DNA of 37,996 nt from Amycolatopsis orientalis DSM 43388 (GCF_000411975.1 NZ_ASXG01000036.1:1-37996), one strand, 5' to 3'. Positions 11,321 through 19,832 are shown, counted from the stretch's first letter. Notes: generated by a model from the sequence alone, not told the origin. Program-made: numbers and translations.

Positions 11321-12665
11321 GGATGCGCTCCCAATCGGTCACAGCTCGCTCGTACGCTTCGCGCTCGATCCGCGCGGCGTTGAGGTAATGGTCAACTACA
11401 TCGGCACCGAAGGCATCTCGCGCGATACGGCTGCCTTGGAGGGCCTCAGCCGCTTCGGTGAGCGTGACGGGCACAGTGGGTTTGTCGGACTCGTACGCGT
11501 TGCCTACGAACTCTGGCTCCAACGGCAGCTCGTTCTCGATGCCGTACAGCCCAGCGGCGACCATCGCGGCGACCGCGAGGTACGGGTTCACGTCTCCGCC
11601 GGGTACGCGGTTCTCGACGCGCAACCCGTCACCGTGTCCGACAACGCGCAGCGCGCACGTACGATTGTCCGTGCCCCACGCGATCGCTGTCGGCGCGAAG
11701 CTGCCAGGGACGTAACGCTTGTAGGAGTTGATGTTCGGGGCGAAGAAGTACGTCAGCTCGCGCAACGCTTCCAGTTGTCCAGCGAGGAAGTGCTGCATCA
11801 GCTTCGAGAAGCCGTGTTCGCCGTCGCCGGGAAGCACCGCTTCGCCGGACTTGCCGCGCAGGCTCAGGTGGATGTGGCAGGAGTTGCCCTCGCGTTCGTT
11901 GTACTTCGCCATGAACGTGAGGCTCTTGCCCTCCTGCGCGGCGATCTCCTTCGCACCGTTCTTGTAGATGCCGTGGTTGTCGCAGGTCGTGAGCGCTTCG
12001 GCGTACCGGAAGGCGATCTCGTGCTGCCCCGGGTTGCACTCGCCCTTCGCCGACTCCGGATACAGCCCCGCACCGGCCATCTCGTTGCGGATCCGGCGCA
12101 GCAGCGGCTCGATGCGCGCGGTGCCGAGCATGGAGTAGTCGACGTTGTACTGATTGGACGGTTTGAGGTCGTGGTAGCGCTTGTCCCAGGCGGACTCGTA
12201 GGAGTCTTCGAACACGATGAACTCGAGTTCGGTGCCCGCATACGCCTTCAGGCCGTGCTCGGCGAGCCGGTCGAGCTGGCGGCGCAGCACCTGGCGCGGC
12301 GAAACGGAAACCGGGCCGCCCTGCACGCGCTCGACGTCCGCGAGCACCAGCGCGGTGCCCTCCTGCCACGGAATCTCCCGCAGCGTCGCGAAATCCGGCC
12401 GGAGCACGAAGTCGCCGTAGCCGCTCTGCCAGGACGACATGGCGTAACCGTCGACGGTGTTCATGTCGACGTCCACCGCGAGCAGGTAGTTGCACGCCTC
12501 GGTCGCGTGGGCGGCCACTTCTTCGAGGAAGTACTCCGCCGAGCAGCGCTTGCCCTGGAGCCGCCCCTGCATGTCGGTGAGGGCGACGAGCACCGTGTCG
12601 ATCGTGCCCGCCGTCACCCGTTCGCGGAGATCTTCGAGCGTGAGCATTCCTCGCCTGGCCGCCAT
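11301..12665 (-). CDS. Glutamine-synthetase-like gamma-glutamyl ligase (GlnA3/GlnA4/PuuA type)
   Basis: ATP-dependent attachment of glutamate to an amine. The 454-residue GS-fold protein has the metal-binding GTELEFIVFEDSY, GNSCHIHLSL in the place of the GS MHxHxSL motif, and NRTCALRVVG in place of NRSA-RIP. Divergence at the ammonia and adenylylation sites argues against true glutamine synthetase. The following gamma-glutamyl hydrolase and aldehyde dehydrogenase resemble the neighbours of gamma-glutamylpolyamine or gamma-glutamylethanolamide synthetases known in Streptomyces. The exact amine cannot be read from sequence. ATG 12665 follows GGGG at seven bases; ATG 12647 is an alternative. No permease gene is in the operon. 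Confidence 0.9.
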   Translation of the reverse strand: MAARRGMLTLEDLRERVTAGTIDTVLVALTDMQGRLQGKRCSAEYFLEEVAAHATEACNYLLAVDVDMNTVDGYAMSSWQSGYGDFVLRPDFATLREIPWQEGTALVLADVERVQGGPVSVSPRQVLRRQLDRLAEHGLKAYAGTELEFIVFEDSYESAWDKRYHDLKPSNQYNVDYSMLGTARIEPLLRRIRNEMAGAGLYPESAKGECNPGQHEIAFRYAEALTTCDNHGIYKNGAKEIAAQEGKSLTFMAKYNEREGNSCHIHLSLRGKSGEAVLPGDGEHGFSKLMQHFLAGQLEALRELTYFFAPNINSYKRYVPGSFAPTAIAWGTDNRTCALRVVGHGDGLRVENRVPGGDVNPYLAVAAMVAAGLYGIENELPLEPEFVGNAYESDKPTVPVTLTEAAEALQGSRIARDAFGADVVDHYLNAARIEREAYERAVTDWERIRGFERL

Positions 12666-12742
12666 CGCATCGCCCCAAAGGTTCGGATCAGGTCCTTTGC
12701 GGCTTCTTCCTACCGGGTGGCCGGGTCCGGGTCAATCCACTG

Positions 12743-12764
12743 AAAGGTATTTTTTTAGACCTTT
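12743..12764. promoter_or_regulatory. AT-rich palindromic operator candidate
   Basis: AAAGGT and ACCTTT form a perfect inverted repeat separated by ATTTTTTTAG, in an AT-rich island in the otherwise GC-rich divergent region between the GS-like gene and the YflT-type gene. The position is suitable for a repressor or activator of the gamma-glutamylation operon. No regulator gene is adjacent. Confidence 0.5.
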
Positions 12765-12903
12765 AAATGCCCGCTCGACCGACCTCCCCCGCGCGGTGCC
12801 TGCTATGTCCGGGTTGCCCGGCTGAGAAGATACTGTGAATCCGGTGCGTCCGGGACCAAAACCGCCGCCTCGTGCGTTGGACCGGGCAAGAGAGGTGAGA
12901 GGG

Positions 12904-13425
12904 ATGACTGAAGCATTCACGCAGACCACGTTCAGCCAGCAGCAGGCGCGGCCGCAGCTCCCGACGATGCCCACCGGGTGGCCGATCGGGTCGTACGAGT
13001 CCTACGAACAGGCCCAGCAGGCCGTCGACCACCTCGCGCACGCTGATTTCCCGGTTACCGACGTCACGATCGTCGGCGTTCAGCCGATGCTGGTGGAGCG
13101 CATCGCGGGCAAGATGAGCTGGGGCCGGATGCTGAGCAGCGCGGCCATGTCCGGCGCGGTGTTCGGCCTGTTCCTGGGCCTGGTGCTGAGCATGCTCAAC
13201 CCGGCCGCCGGGCTGCTGTCGATCGTGCTCGGCCTGGCCGCCGGTGTGGTGTTCAACGTGGCTTTCGGCGCGCTGGGCTACGCGGCGAACCGCAACAAGC
13301 GCGGGTTCATCTCGCAGAGCCAGCTGGTCGCGCAGCGCTACGACGTGCTGTCGCAGCCGCGCAACGCAGAGAAGGGCCGCCAGCTGCTGGCGGACCTGGC
13401 GGCGCGCTCCGCGTTCAACCACTGA
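12904..13425 (+). CDS. YflT-type general stress membrane protein
   Basis: A 173-residue protein. Residues about 24-60 (GWPIGSYESYEQAQQAVDHL, then VTIVGVQ) match the N-terminal domain of general stress protein 17M/YflT. Two hydrophobic membrane segments follow at about residues 78-98 and 100-122, joined by a short NPAAG turn, with a basic cytosolic tail. ATG 12904 follows GAGAGG. It is transcribed alone, divergent from the GS-like operon. The biochemical function of this family is unknown; a stress link is known only for relatives. Confidence 0.8.
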   Translation: MTEAFTQTTFSQQQARPQLPTMPTGWPIGSYESYEQAQQAVDHLAHADFPVTDVTIVGVQPMLVERIAGKMSWGRMLSSAAMSGAVFGLFLGLVLSMLNPAAGLLSIVLGLAAGVVFNVAFGALGYAANRNKRGFISQSQLVAQRYDVLSQPRNAEKGRQLLADLAARSAFNH

Positions 13426-13444
13426 GTTCCGGCGCTCGCCTCCC

Positions 13445-13474
13445 GGCGCCCGGACCGTTCGCGGCCCGGGCGCC
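13445..13474 (+). terminator. GC-rich hairpin after the YflT-type gene
   Basis: GGCGCCCGG (13445-13453) pairs perfectly with CCGGGCGCC (13466-13474) across a 12-base loop, 19 bases after the stop codon. Only GGTTTG follows, not a full T run. The rest of 13475-13835, between convergent genes, shows no gene. Confidence 0.45.
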
Positions 13475-13835
13475 CGGTTTGCGTTCCAGGGCCTCGCGGC
13501 GCGACTGGCCCGGTTGCACGCTCCGAGGCCGGGCAGCGGTGCGGGCCCCGCGCCGCCGCGTCCCGGCCGAACAGGACCCGTTTCGAGCTCCGCGACTTCA
13601 CCGCGGCCCGCCGCCAATCCAGCCGAATCCGGCCCCAACTCGCGCGCCGTCCTTCTCGCTGGACCTGGCTGACCCGCCGGACCCGGCTCCGGTGATCCAA
13701 GCCCTCGGCGTCACCTGGACCTGCCCGGCAGCGGCCCGAGCGTGCGGTCCGGCAGCGAGGAAATCGAGGCACGGGCCGGGCCTCGTGAGCGCTTGCGCCG
13801 GTTCTCACCGGAATCCACCCGCACGAGGCGCCCGT

Positions 13836-15068
13836 CTACTTCGTCGGCTGCGCAGGCTTCGTCGGCGGAACCGGCGTCGCAGAGGTCCCCGACGTCGCCG
13901 GGGCCTTCGGGATCACCGCCGCGAACGGCACCCCCGAGTCTTCCCGGCAATACCCGCGATAACCGTTGTAGCCGTTGACGTTCCCGCGGTCATCCTGCAC
14001 TCCCTCGACGACCTTCGGGCGCGGGAACTGGTTGTCCTGCCCGGTCATCTGGCTCGTCCCGGTGTCCTTCTCGCAGCCGTAGCGCGTGATCGTGATCGGG
14101 CGGCCGCGGTCGTCGTACAGGTAGACGTTCTCGAGCGGTTTGCCGTTCGCGTCGAAGACGTACAGGTTGGTCAGTTCGTGCGAGCCGTAGCGCAACGCCT
14201 CGTTGCCGTGGATGTCCTCGTACGTCGACGACGCGTACGCCGGGGCGGAGTTCGACGAGTACGTGCGGTCCCGGACCAGGTTGACCGCCGCGCCGAGGCC
14301 GCCGAACGCGCTGCCCGCCACGAACGCCGACACCGGCACCGCGATCCACAGCATCCGGCCGTCGGCCTTGGTCCGCGGCCCCGCCCACATCACCAGGCCC
14401 GCGCCGACGAGCAGCACCGGCAGCAGCAGGATCGCGTGCAGGTTCCGGATCATCAGCAGCAGCCCGAAGGCCAGCAGCGCGACCCCGCAGACCACCCACC
14501 ACGCCGGCTTCAGCGAATTGAGATAGGCGAGCACCCGGTCGGCCGACCGGTCCTCCCGCATCGACTTCACCATCGCCCGGGCGCGGGCCACCTCCGGCAG
14601 GTCCCGGATCGCCTCGACCCCGCGCAGCAGCAGGAAGGCCACGCTGACCGCGAACACCGGGGCCAGCACGAGCATCCCGGCCAGTTCCTTCGCGTCGAAA
14701 CGCACCGCGGTGTAGAACGCGACCAGCGCCGCCCCCGCCGCGCAGAACAGCAAGCCCCACAAGGCAAGCCGCGGTCCGAGCCGGCCCGGGTTGACCGTGG
14801 CCACGACCTCGGTCGGCGTTTCCGGAGTCTCCGGAGCCGGCGGGTAGCCGCCGGACGCCCGCAGTTCGGCCGCGTAGCTCTCCGGCGTGCCGAGCCGCGC
14901 GACGAGGTCCTCGACCCGCGCCGCCGCTCCGGCTTCCGCCTCCATCTCGGCCAGCTGCGGCCGGACGTCCTCGAGCAGTTCCTCGATCTCGTTCGCGGGC
15001 AGATCCGCGAGCGCGGTGCGCACCCTCGCCAGGTACGTCCGCGCGGCCGTCGGCTTGTCCGTGCTCAT
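13836..15068 (-). CDS. HAAS-domain membrane protein paired with PadR regulator
   Basis: A 410-residue protein. Residues about 8-70 (ARTYLARVRTALADLPANE through DLVARLGTPESYAAELR) form the helical HAAS/DUF1700-type domain commonly encoded next to PadR regulators. About six hydrophobic membrane segments follow between residues 100 and 260. A long hydrophilic C-terminal part, probably extracytoplasmic, has TNLYVFDANGKPLENVYLYD-type repeats and ends in a Pro/Thr-rich tail. ATG 15068 lies 44 bases after padR. By analogy with such pairs the regulator controls this gene, and the HAAS domain may bind a partner. The precise function is unknown. Confidence 0.8.
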   Translation of the reverse strand: MSTDKPTAARTYLARVRTALADLPANEIEELLEDVRPQLAEMEAEAGAAARVEDLVARLGTPESYAAELRASGGYPPAPETPETPTEVVATVNPGRLGPRLALWGLLFCAAGAALVAFYTAVRFDAKELAGMLVLAPVFAVSVAFLLLRGVEAIRDLPEVARARAMVKSMREDRSADRVLAYLNSLKPAWWVVCGVALLAFGLLLMIRNLHAILLLPVLLVGAGLVMWAGPRTKADGRMLWIAVPVSAFVAGSAFGGLGAAVNLVRDRTYSSNSAPAYASSTYEDIHGNEALRYGSHELTNLYVFDANGKPLENVYLYDDRGRPITITRYGCEKDTGTSQMTGQDNQFPRPKVVEGVQDDRGNVNGYNGYRGYCREDSGVPFAAVIPKAPATSGTSATPVPPTKPAQPTK

Positions 15069-15112
15069 GCTGCCTCTCCCCGATTCGTGCCGCGTTCCGC
15101 CCGCCCGCGCGG

Positions 15113-15436
15113 TCAGGCCCGCTCTTTCACCAAACTGTCCATAGTGGACGCGAAGCTGTGCCACGTGCGCGCCGATTCGGCGAGCCGCGCCCGGCCCCGG
15201 TCGTTCAAGCTGTAGTACTTGCGGTGCGGGCCTTCTTCGCTCGGAACCACATAGGACGTCAGCAACCCCGCCTTGTACAGCCGTCGCAGCGTGCCGTACA
15301 CCGATGCGTCCCCGACCTCCTCCAGGCCGGCGACGCGAAGTCTTCGGAGCACGTCGTAGCCGTACCCGTCGTCGTCGCGCAGCACCGCGAGGACCGCCAG
15401 GTCCAGCACTCCCTTGAGCAGCTGACTGATCTCCAC
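15113..15436 (-). CDS. PadR-family transcriptional regulator
   Basis: A 107-residue winged-helix protein with the PadR start EISQLLKGVLDLAVLAVL, the recognition region DGYGYDVLRRL and EVGDASVYGTLRRLYKAGLL, and the wing EEGPHRKYYSLNDRGR. This is the short PadR form without a long C-terminal helix domain. The start is GTG 15436 with GGAAGGA five to six bases upstream; longer frames have no similarity. It forms a two-gene operon with the HAAS membrane protein and is divergent from tetR. It probably represses its own operon; the ligand is unknown. Confidence 0.9.
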   Translation of the reverse strand: MEISQLLKGVLDLAVLAVLRDDDGYGYDVLRRLRVAGLEEVGDASVYGTLRRLYKAGLLTSYVVPSEEGPHRKYYSLNDRGRARLAESARTWHSFASTMDSLVKERA

Positions 15437-15570
15437 GGCGTTCCTTCCCCGGTCCTGCGCGACAGAAGGTACCACGCATAGCGCAGTAGTGCGTACCGCG
15501 AGCGGCCATCCGGAGGAATCGCTGCCCATTTTCCCAGCTCAGAGCGGTACAAACAGCGAGAGGTATACGG

Positions 15571-15598
15571 TGTAGACAAGCTGGTCTACAGTGTAGAC
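15571..15598. promoter_or_regulatory. TetR operator overlapping promoter and start
   Basis: TGTAGAC (15571-15577) and GTCTACA (15584-15590) form a perfect inverted repeat with a 6-base spacer. A third half site GTGTAGAC occupies 15591-15598, directly against the ATG. TACAGT (15587-15592) can be a -10 box placing the start of transcription at about the ATG, and there is no ribosome site, so the tetR mRNA is probably leaderless and self-repressed. Confidence 0.75.
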
Positions 15599-16180
15599 AT
15601 GGCCGGGATTCCGACTGCCGAACGGCTCGTCTCGGCGGCGCGCGAGATCATCGCCGCCGAGGGCGCCGCGGCGGTCAGCATGCGCCGGGTCGCCGAAGCC
15701 GCCGGGGTCACCGCGATGGCGATCTATCGGCATTACGAGAACCGCGAGGTCCTGCTGCGCGCGGTCGCCGATGCCGTCGGCCGTGAACTGGGCGCGGCGT
15801 GGAAGGACCCGGCCCCGGACGGCGCGTGGCTCGACCGCTTCGACGCGCTGCTGGACCGGTTCCTGGATTTCGCGCTCGGCCAGCCGCATCTGTACCGCTT
15901 CCTGATGACCGACGGCTGGGCGCGGGCCCGGCTGTACCCGGACGGTTTCCGCGAACCCGGTTCGCCGCCCTTCACCGCGCTGGTCCGGCTGATCGAAGAA
16001 GGCATGCGCGACGGCGTGCTGCGCGAGGACGATCCACTGGAAGCCGCGCTGACCGTCAGCACCCAGACGCAAGGCATGGTGCTGCACTACCTCGCCGGCC
16101 GGATGGGGGCGGCGGAACCCGAGTTCCGCGCGCTGTGCCGGCGCACTTCCCGGAGGATTTTCGATGGCCTCAGCAGGTAA
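15599..16180 (+). CDS. TetR-family repressor
   Basis: A 193-residue regulator. The N-terminal helix-turn-helix is typical: AREIIAAEGAAAVSMRRVAE, AGVTAMAIYRHYENREVLL. The C-terminal ligand domain (TetR_C_33 type; GQPHLYRFLMTD) has no recognisable ligand signature. The start is ATG 15599, which touches an operator half site and lacks a ribosome site. Its last 17 bases overlap the N-acyltransferase gene, so the two are co-transcribed and that gene is the likely target. It probably represses itself through 15571-15598. Confidence 0.9.
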   Translation: MAGIPTAERLVSAAREIIAAEGAAAVSMRRVAEAAGVTAMAIYRHYENREVLLRAVADAVGRELGAAWKDPAPDGAWLDRFDALLDRFLDFALGQPHLYRFLMTDGWARARLYPDGFREPGSPPFTALVRLIEEGMRDGVLREDDPLEAALTVSTQTQGMVLHYLAGRMGAAEPEFRALCRRTSRRIFDGLSR

Positions 16181-17657
16181 TGCCCGCTGGCAGATCCCGG
16201 CCGCGCTGTTGTCCTCGGCAGTGCTCTTCTACTTCGGCACCGGACTCTCGCCGATCGCCGTCCTGACCTGGCTCGCGCCGTTTCCCGTGCTGCTGCTGGC
16301 GACCCGCGTCGGCGGCTGGACCGCCGCGAGCACCGCGTTCGGCGCGTTCCTGCTCGGCACCGCGAACATGTGGGCCTATCAAGCGCATTCCGGCGACGAA
16401 CCGCTGTGGCCGTTCGGTGCCGCCATCGACATCGGGACGTCTTTGGCCTTCACGTTCGCGGTCTGGCTCTTCTGGGCGTTGGTGCGCCGCCGCCGGACGT
16501 TGTTGGCCAGCCTGGCCGCACCGGCGGCGTGGACGGCGCTCCTGTATCTGATCGCCATCGCGAACCCGATGGGCATGATGGGTTCCCTGGCCAACGACCA
16601 GGGCGACGCGCCCCTCGTGCTGCAAACCGCTTCGTGGGCCGGAATGTGGGGCGTGGAGTTTTTGGTGCTGCTGCCCGCCTGTGCGGTCGCCGCCCTGTGC
16701 GCGCCCGGAGCTTCCCGGCTGCGCACCGGGGTCGTCGCCGCGGTCATCGTGGCGTTGTCCCTCGGCGGCGGTGCCCTGCGGCTTTCCGGTACCGGCGGCC
16801 CGTCGGTGCGGATGGCCGCGATCACGCAAAACGCCGGCTACCACTGGGGTCCTGAACTCGGCACCGCGAGCGGCCGCGCTGTGGTGCAGGGTTACCTCGA
16901 CCAGATTTCCGGCCTGCCGGACGGCGTTCAGCTCGTCGTATTACCCGAAGCCGCTTTCAGCGCCGAACAGGAATGGCCCGCCGCACTCGTCGAACCGATG
17001 CGGCACGCAGCCAAGGCCCGAGGAGCCGCGCTCGTGGTCGGTTTCGAGTACTACGACCGGCCCGGCAAACACAATTACGACTACGCCCTGGTCTTCCCCG
17101 CGGACGGCTCGGCACCCGCTCGGTACCTGAAACACCGCGACCTGGTGAGCCCGCCCGGCCGGGACCTGGTGTTCGTGCCCGGCGCGACGGTCCCGACCGG
17201 CGTGGTGATCTGCGGCGACACGACCTTCGCCTCCCCCAGCCGCGACTACGCCGCCGCCGGTTCGCGGATCCTCGCCGTCCCAGCGGAATTGGCGGTCCCA
17301 CCGGACAGCAACGACGAGGGCGGCTGGCAGCACACCCGCAACGCGCTGCTCCGGGGCGTCGAAAGCGGACAGTCAATCGCGCTGTCCGACGCGAACGGCA
17401 GCCTGATGCTCTCCGACGGCTATGGACGCGTCCTAGGCGAAGCCCACACCGGCGGCCCAGCCCCGTTCACCACAGTGGTCGCCGACATCCCGGCAGGCCC
17501 CGGCCAAACCCTCCACACCCACTTCGGCGACTGGTTCGCCTGGCTCTCACTACTGATCACATTGTCCGGCTTGGTCTTCACTCGACTCCGCACACCCAAC
17601 CCAACCAGGCACCCACACCACCCCCGCACCCCGGTACGAAGCCAAACTGCGGTCTGA
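16164..17657 (+). CDS. lnt: Apolipoprotein N-acyltransferase-like protein
   Basis: Predicted membrane enzyme that adds a third acyl chain to the N-terminal cysteine of lipoproteins. The 497-residue protein has about seven hydrophobic segments in residues 10-205 and then a nitrilase-fold domain. The catalytic triad is visible: E262 in VVLPEAAF, K323 in YLKHRDL and C350 in GVVICGDTTF. A last membrane segment lies at about residues 455-475. ATG 16164 has GGAGG seven bases upstream and lies inside tetR, so expression depends on that repressor. Its TGA stop (17655-17657) falls inside a long palindrome. Lower similarity in the membrane part means a paralogue with another acyl acceptor is possible. 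Confidence 0.85.
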   Translation: MASAGNARWQIPAALLSSAVLFYFGTGLSPIAVLTWLAPFPVLLLATRVGGWTAASTAFGAFLLGTANMWAYQAHSGDEPLWPFGAAIDIGTSLAFTFAVWLFWALVRRRRTLLASLAAPAAWTALLYLIAIANPMGMMGSLANDQGDAPLVLQTASWAGMWGVEFLVLLPACAVAALCAPGASRLRTGVVAAVIVALSLGGGALRLSGTGGPSVRMAAITQNAGYHWGPELGTASGRAVVQGYLDQISGLPDGVQLVVLPEAAFSAEQEWPAALVEPMRHAAKARGAALVVGFEYYDRPGKHNYDYALVFPADGSAPARYLKHRDLVSPPGRDLVFVPGATVPTGVVICGDTTFASPSRDYAAAGSRILAVPAELAVPPDSNDEGGWQHTRNALLRGVESGQSIALSDANGSLMLSDGYGRVLGEAHTGGPAPFTTVVADIPAGPGQTLHTHFGDWFAWLSLLITLSGLVFTRLRTPNPTRHPHHPRTPVRSQTAV

Positions 17658-17706
17658 GGGTGGTTGTCAAGGCACGCTTTCCCGCCTTGACAACCACCCT
17701 CAGACC
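17651..17706. terminator. Perfect 23-bp hairpin, repeat family C; bidirectional terminator
   Basis: Arms 17651-17673 and 17684-17706 are perfectly complementary over 23 bases, with outer part GGTCTGAGGGTGG and a 10-base loop. It lies between the convergent lnt-like and mutM genes, and the lnt-like stop codon is inside the left arm. There is no flanking T tract. The remaining 90 bases to mutM show nothing further. Confidence 0.85.
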
Positions 17707-17795
17707 GTCAGCACAATCAAGCTTCGGGGTGCCTACGCACCTCATCCGGGCGCAATGTCGCCGCCAGGCGACGAGCCGCCCCAACGCAGCCCCAA

Positions 17796-18656
17796 CTACG
17801 CCGCCCTAGCCCGCCGCTGACACCGAGGACAAGAAAACGACGACCGATTCATAAACGGCTCCCGCCGAATCGGCGCCCCACACCGCCGACACGGCATCCC
17901 CTCCTGCCCGTACGCGTCGAGCGAGCGCTCGAAATACCCCGACTGCCCGTTCACATTCACATAAAGCGCATCGAACGACGTCCCACCGGCGAGCAGCGCC
18001 GCCGCCATCACGTCGCTGGCCGCGGACAGCAACGTCCGTCCCTGCGCGGGAGTGAGTTTCTCGGTCGGCCGGGACCAATGCAGTTTCGCCCGCCACAACG
18101 CCTCGTCGGCGTAGATGTTGCCCACCCCCGACACGAGTGTCTGATCGAGCAGCGCTCGCTTCACCTCGGTTCGCCGCGAACGCAGCGCGCGCACGGCTGC
18201 CTCCGGATCGAACTTCGGGTCCATCGGGTCCCGCGCGATGTGCGCGATGGTGCCGGGCACGCTGTCGCCGTCGACCTCGACCAGCTCGTCCAGGGCAAGG
18301 CCGCCGAACGTCCGCTGGTCGACGAAGCGCAGTTCCGGCCCGCCGTCGGCGAACCGGACCCGGACGCGCAGGTGTTTCTCGTCCGGCGCGTCCTCGGGCT
18401 GCACCAGCATCTGGCCGCTCATGCCGAGATGCGCCAGCACCGCCTCGCCGTCGGACAGTTCCAGCCACAGGTATTTGCCGCGCCGCCGGGCCGCCTCGAT
18501 CGTGACTCCGGCGAGCCGTCCGGTGAAGTCGGCGGCTCCCTGGGCGTGCCGCCGGATGGCGCGGTCGTGCAGCACGTCGACGGCCCGGACGGTACGGCCG
18601 GCGACGTGCGCTTCGAGACCGGCGCGGACGGTCTCGACCTCGGGTAGTTCGGGCAT
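17796..18656 (-). CDS. mutM: Formamidopyrimidine-DNA glycosylase
   Basis: Removes 8-oxoguanine and formamidopyrimidines and nicks the abasic site. The 286-residue protein starts [11 protein letters not shown], with the catalytic proline and glutamate right after Met, the lysine in [10 protein letters not shown] (K61), the helix-two-turn-helix region [13 protein letters not shown] and the C-terminal zinc finger CRRCG...CPRCQ containing the DNA-contacting arginine in MNRSS. ATG 18656 is the family start. It is the last gene of the rnc cluster as in mycobacteria, but a strong terminator separates it from rnc, so it probably has its own promoter. Confidence 0.96.
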   Translation of the reverse strand: MPELPEVETVRAGLEAHVAGRTVRAVDVLHDRAIRRHAQGAADFTGRLAGVTIEAARRRGKYLWLELSDGEAVLAHLGMSGQMLVQPEDAPDEKHLRVRVRFADGGPELRFVDQRTFGGLALDELVEVDGDSVPGTIAHIARDPMDPKFDPEAAVRALRSRRTEVKRALLDQTLVSGVGNIYADEALWRAKLHWSRPTEKLTPAQGRTLLSAASDVMAAALLAGGTSFDALYVNVNGQSGYFERSLDAYGQEGMPCRRCGAPIRREPFMNRSSFSCPRCQRRARAA

Positions 18657-18681
18657 GCGCTCATTCTGCCCGGCACCTCCG

Positions 18682-18779
18682 ACAAAAAACGGGGCCGGTG
18701 CCCGCGGAGTCCCGCCTGCCCGACGGCGCAGCGGCGCGAAAACCGGGGCGCACCGCTCTCGCCGCACAAAAAACGGGGC
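18682..18779. repeat. Repeated terminator-tail motif ACAAAAAACGGGGC
   Basis: The 14-mer ACAAAAAACGGGGC occurs exactly at 18682-18695 and 18766-18779, and a relative (GAAAACCGGGGC) lies near 18738. The right copy belongs to the rnc terminator; the left one has no clear pairing arm. This looks like a partly duplicated terminator in the space before mutM. Confidence 0.5.
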
Positions 18780-18808
18780 TGATCAGCGAACCTCGCCAAC
18801 CAGCCCCG
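18774..18808 (-). terminator. Intrinsic terminator of the rnc operon
   Basis: On the minus strand CGGGGCTG pairs with CAGCCCCG across a 19-base loop and is followed directly by TTTTTT (18773-18768). It starts 11 bases after the rnc stop. This is the clearest classical terminator in the window. Confidence 0.88.
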
Positions 18809-18819
18809 GAAAGAACGCG

Positions 18820-19560
18820 TCAGCTCGCGTCGTCGCCCGTGCCGAGTTCCTCCGAGAGAGCCCGCCAGGCGGTCTCCGCGGCCTTCTGCTCGGCTTCCTT
18901 CTTCGTGGTGCCGTTGCCTTCGCCCAGCGCACGGCCCGCCACCAGCACGGTGGCGGTGAATTCCTTGCGGTGGTCGGGGCCGCTGTCCTCGACGCGGTAC
19001 TCGGGCACGCCGAGCCCCCCGGACACGGTCAGCTCCTGCAGGCTGGTCTTCCAGTCGAGACCGGCCCCGCGCAGCGGAGCCTCGGCCAGCAACCCGTCGA
19101 AGAGGTGGTGCACGAGCTTGCGCGCGACCTCGATGCCGTGCGCGAGGTACGTGGCGCCGATGACGGCTTCGAGACCGTCGGCGAGGATGCTCGCCTTGTC
19201 CCGGCCGCCGGTGAGCTCTTCGCCCTTGCCCAGCAGCAGATGCGCCCCGAGCCCGCCCTCGCCGAGCCCGCGCGCGACGCCGGCCAGCGCGTGCATGTTG
19301 ACGACGCTGGCGCGCAGCTTCGCGAGCTGGCCCTCGGGCAGGTCGGGGTGGGTGGTGTAGAGGTGGTCGGTGACGACGAGGCCGAGCACCGCGTCCCCGA
19401 GGAACTCCAGTCGCTCGTTCGGCGGCAGGCCGCCGTGCTCGTACGCGTACGAGCGGTGGGTGAGCGAAAGACGGAGCAGCTCGGGGTCGAGTTCGACCCC
19501 GAGCGCCTCGAGCAACGATGCGGGATCGGCCGTGGGTCCTCCGACGGGCTTACCCCCCAT
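18820..19560 (-). CDS. rnc: Ribonuclease III
   Basis: Double-strand RNA endonuclease for rRNA and mRNA processing. The 246-residue protein has the catalytic signature [13 protein letters not shown] at about residues 48-60, the second acidic site [14 protein letters not shown], and a C-terminal double-strand RNA-binding domain (about residues 165-240, DWKTSLQEL ... [16 protein letters not shown]). ATG 19560 lies 14 bases after the rpmF stop; its ribosome site (GAGCGGG) is weak, which suggests coupling to rpmF translation. It is followed by a strong terminator. Confidence 0.97.
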   Translation of the reverse strand: MGGKPVGGPTADPASLLEALGVELDPELLRLSLTHRSYAYEHGGLPPNERLEFLGDAVLGLVVTDHLYTTHPDLPEGQLAKLRASVVNMHALAGVARGLGEGGLGAHLLLGKGEELTGGRDKASILADGLEAVIGATYLAHGIEVARKLVHHLFDGLLAEAPLRGAGLDWKTSLQELTVSGGLGVPEYRVEDSGPDHRKEFTATVLVAGRALGEGNGTTKKEAEQKAAETAWRALSEELGTGDDAS

Positions 19561-19574
19561 GGTCGGCTGCCCGC

Positions 19575-19757
19575 TCAGGCGGGCTCGACGACCTGGCGGC
19601 CGTTGTGCTGGCCGCAAGCCGGGCAAGCGACGTGCTGGATTTTCGGCTGGCGGCAGGCGCGGTTGGAGCAGGGCACCAGCTGAACCGGAGCCGCCTTCCA
19701 CTGGCTGCGGCGGGAGCGCGTGTTGGATCGCGACATCTTCCGCTTCGGGACGGCCAC
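19575..19757 (-). CDS. rpmF: 50S ribosomal protein L32
   Basis: Small ribosomal protein of 60 residues starting [20 protein letters not shown]. Four cysteines (C30, C35, C45, C48) form a zinc-ribbon-like set, so this is the zinc-containing form of L32. The start is GTG 19757 behind a strong AAGGAG eight bases upstream. The DUF177-rpmF-rnc order is widely conserved and ties ribosome assembly to RNase III. Confidence 0.97.
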   Translation of the reverse strand: MAVPKRKMSRSNTRSRRSQWKAAPVQLVPCSNRACRQPKIQHVACPACGQHNGRQVVEPA

Positions 19758-19832
19758 GAGTAGATCTCCTTCAAACGGTCTGCTCGCGGGGTGCGAGCGA
19801 ACTTACTTCTCCCGGATCGAGCTGGACGCTCG

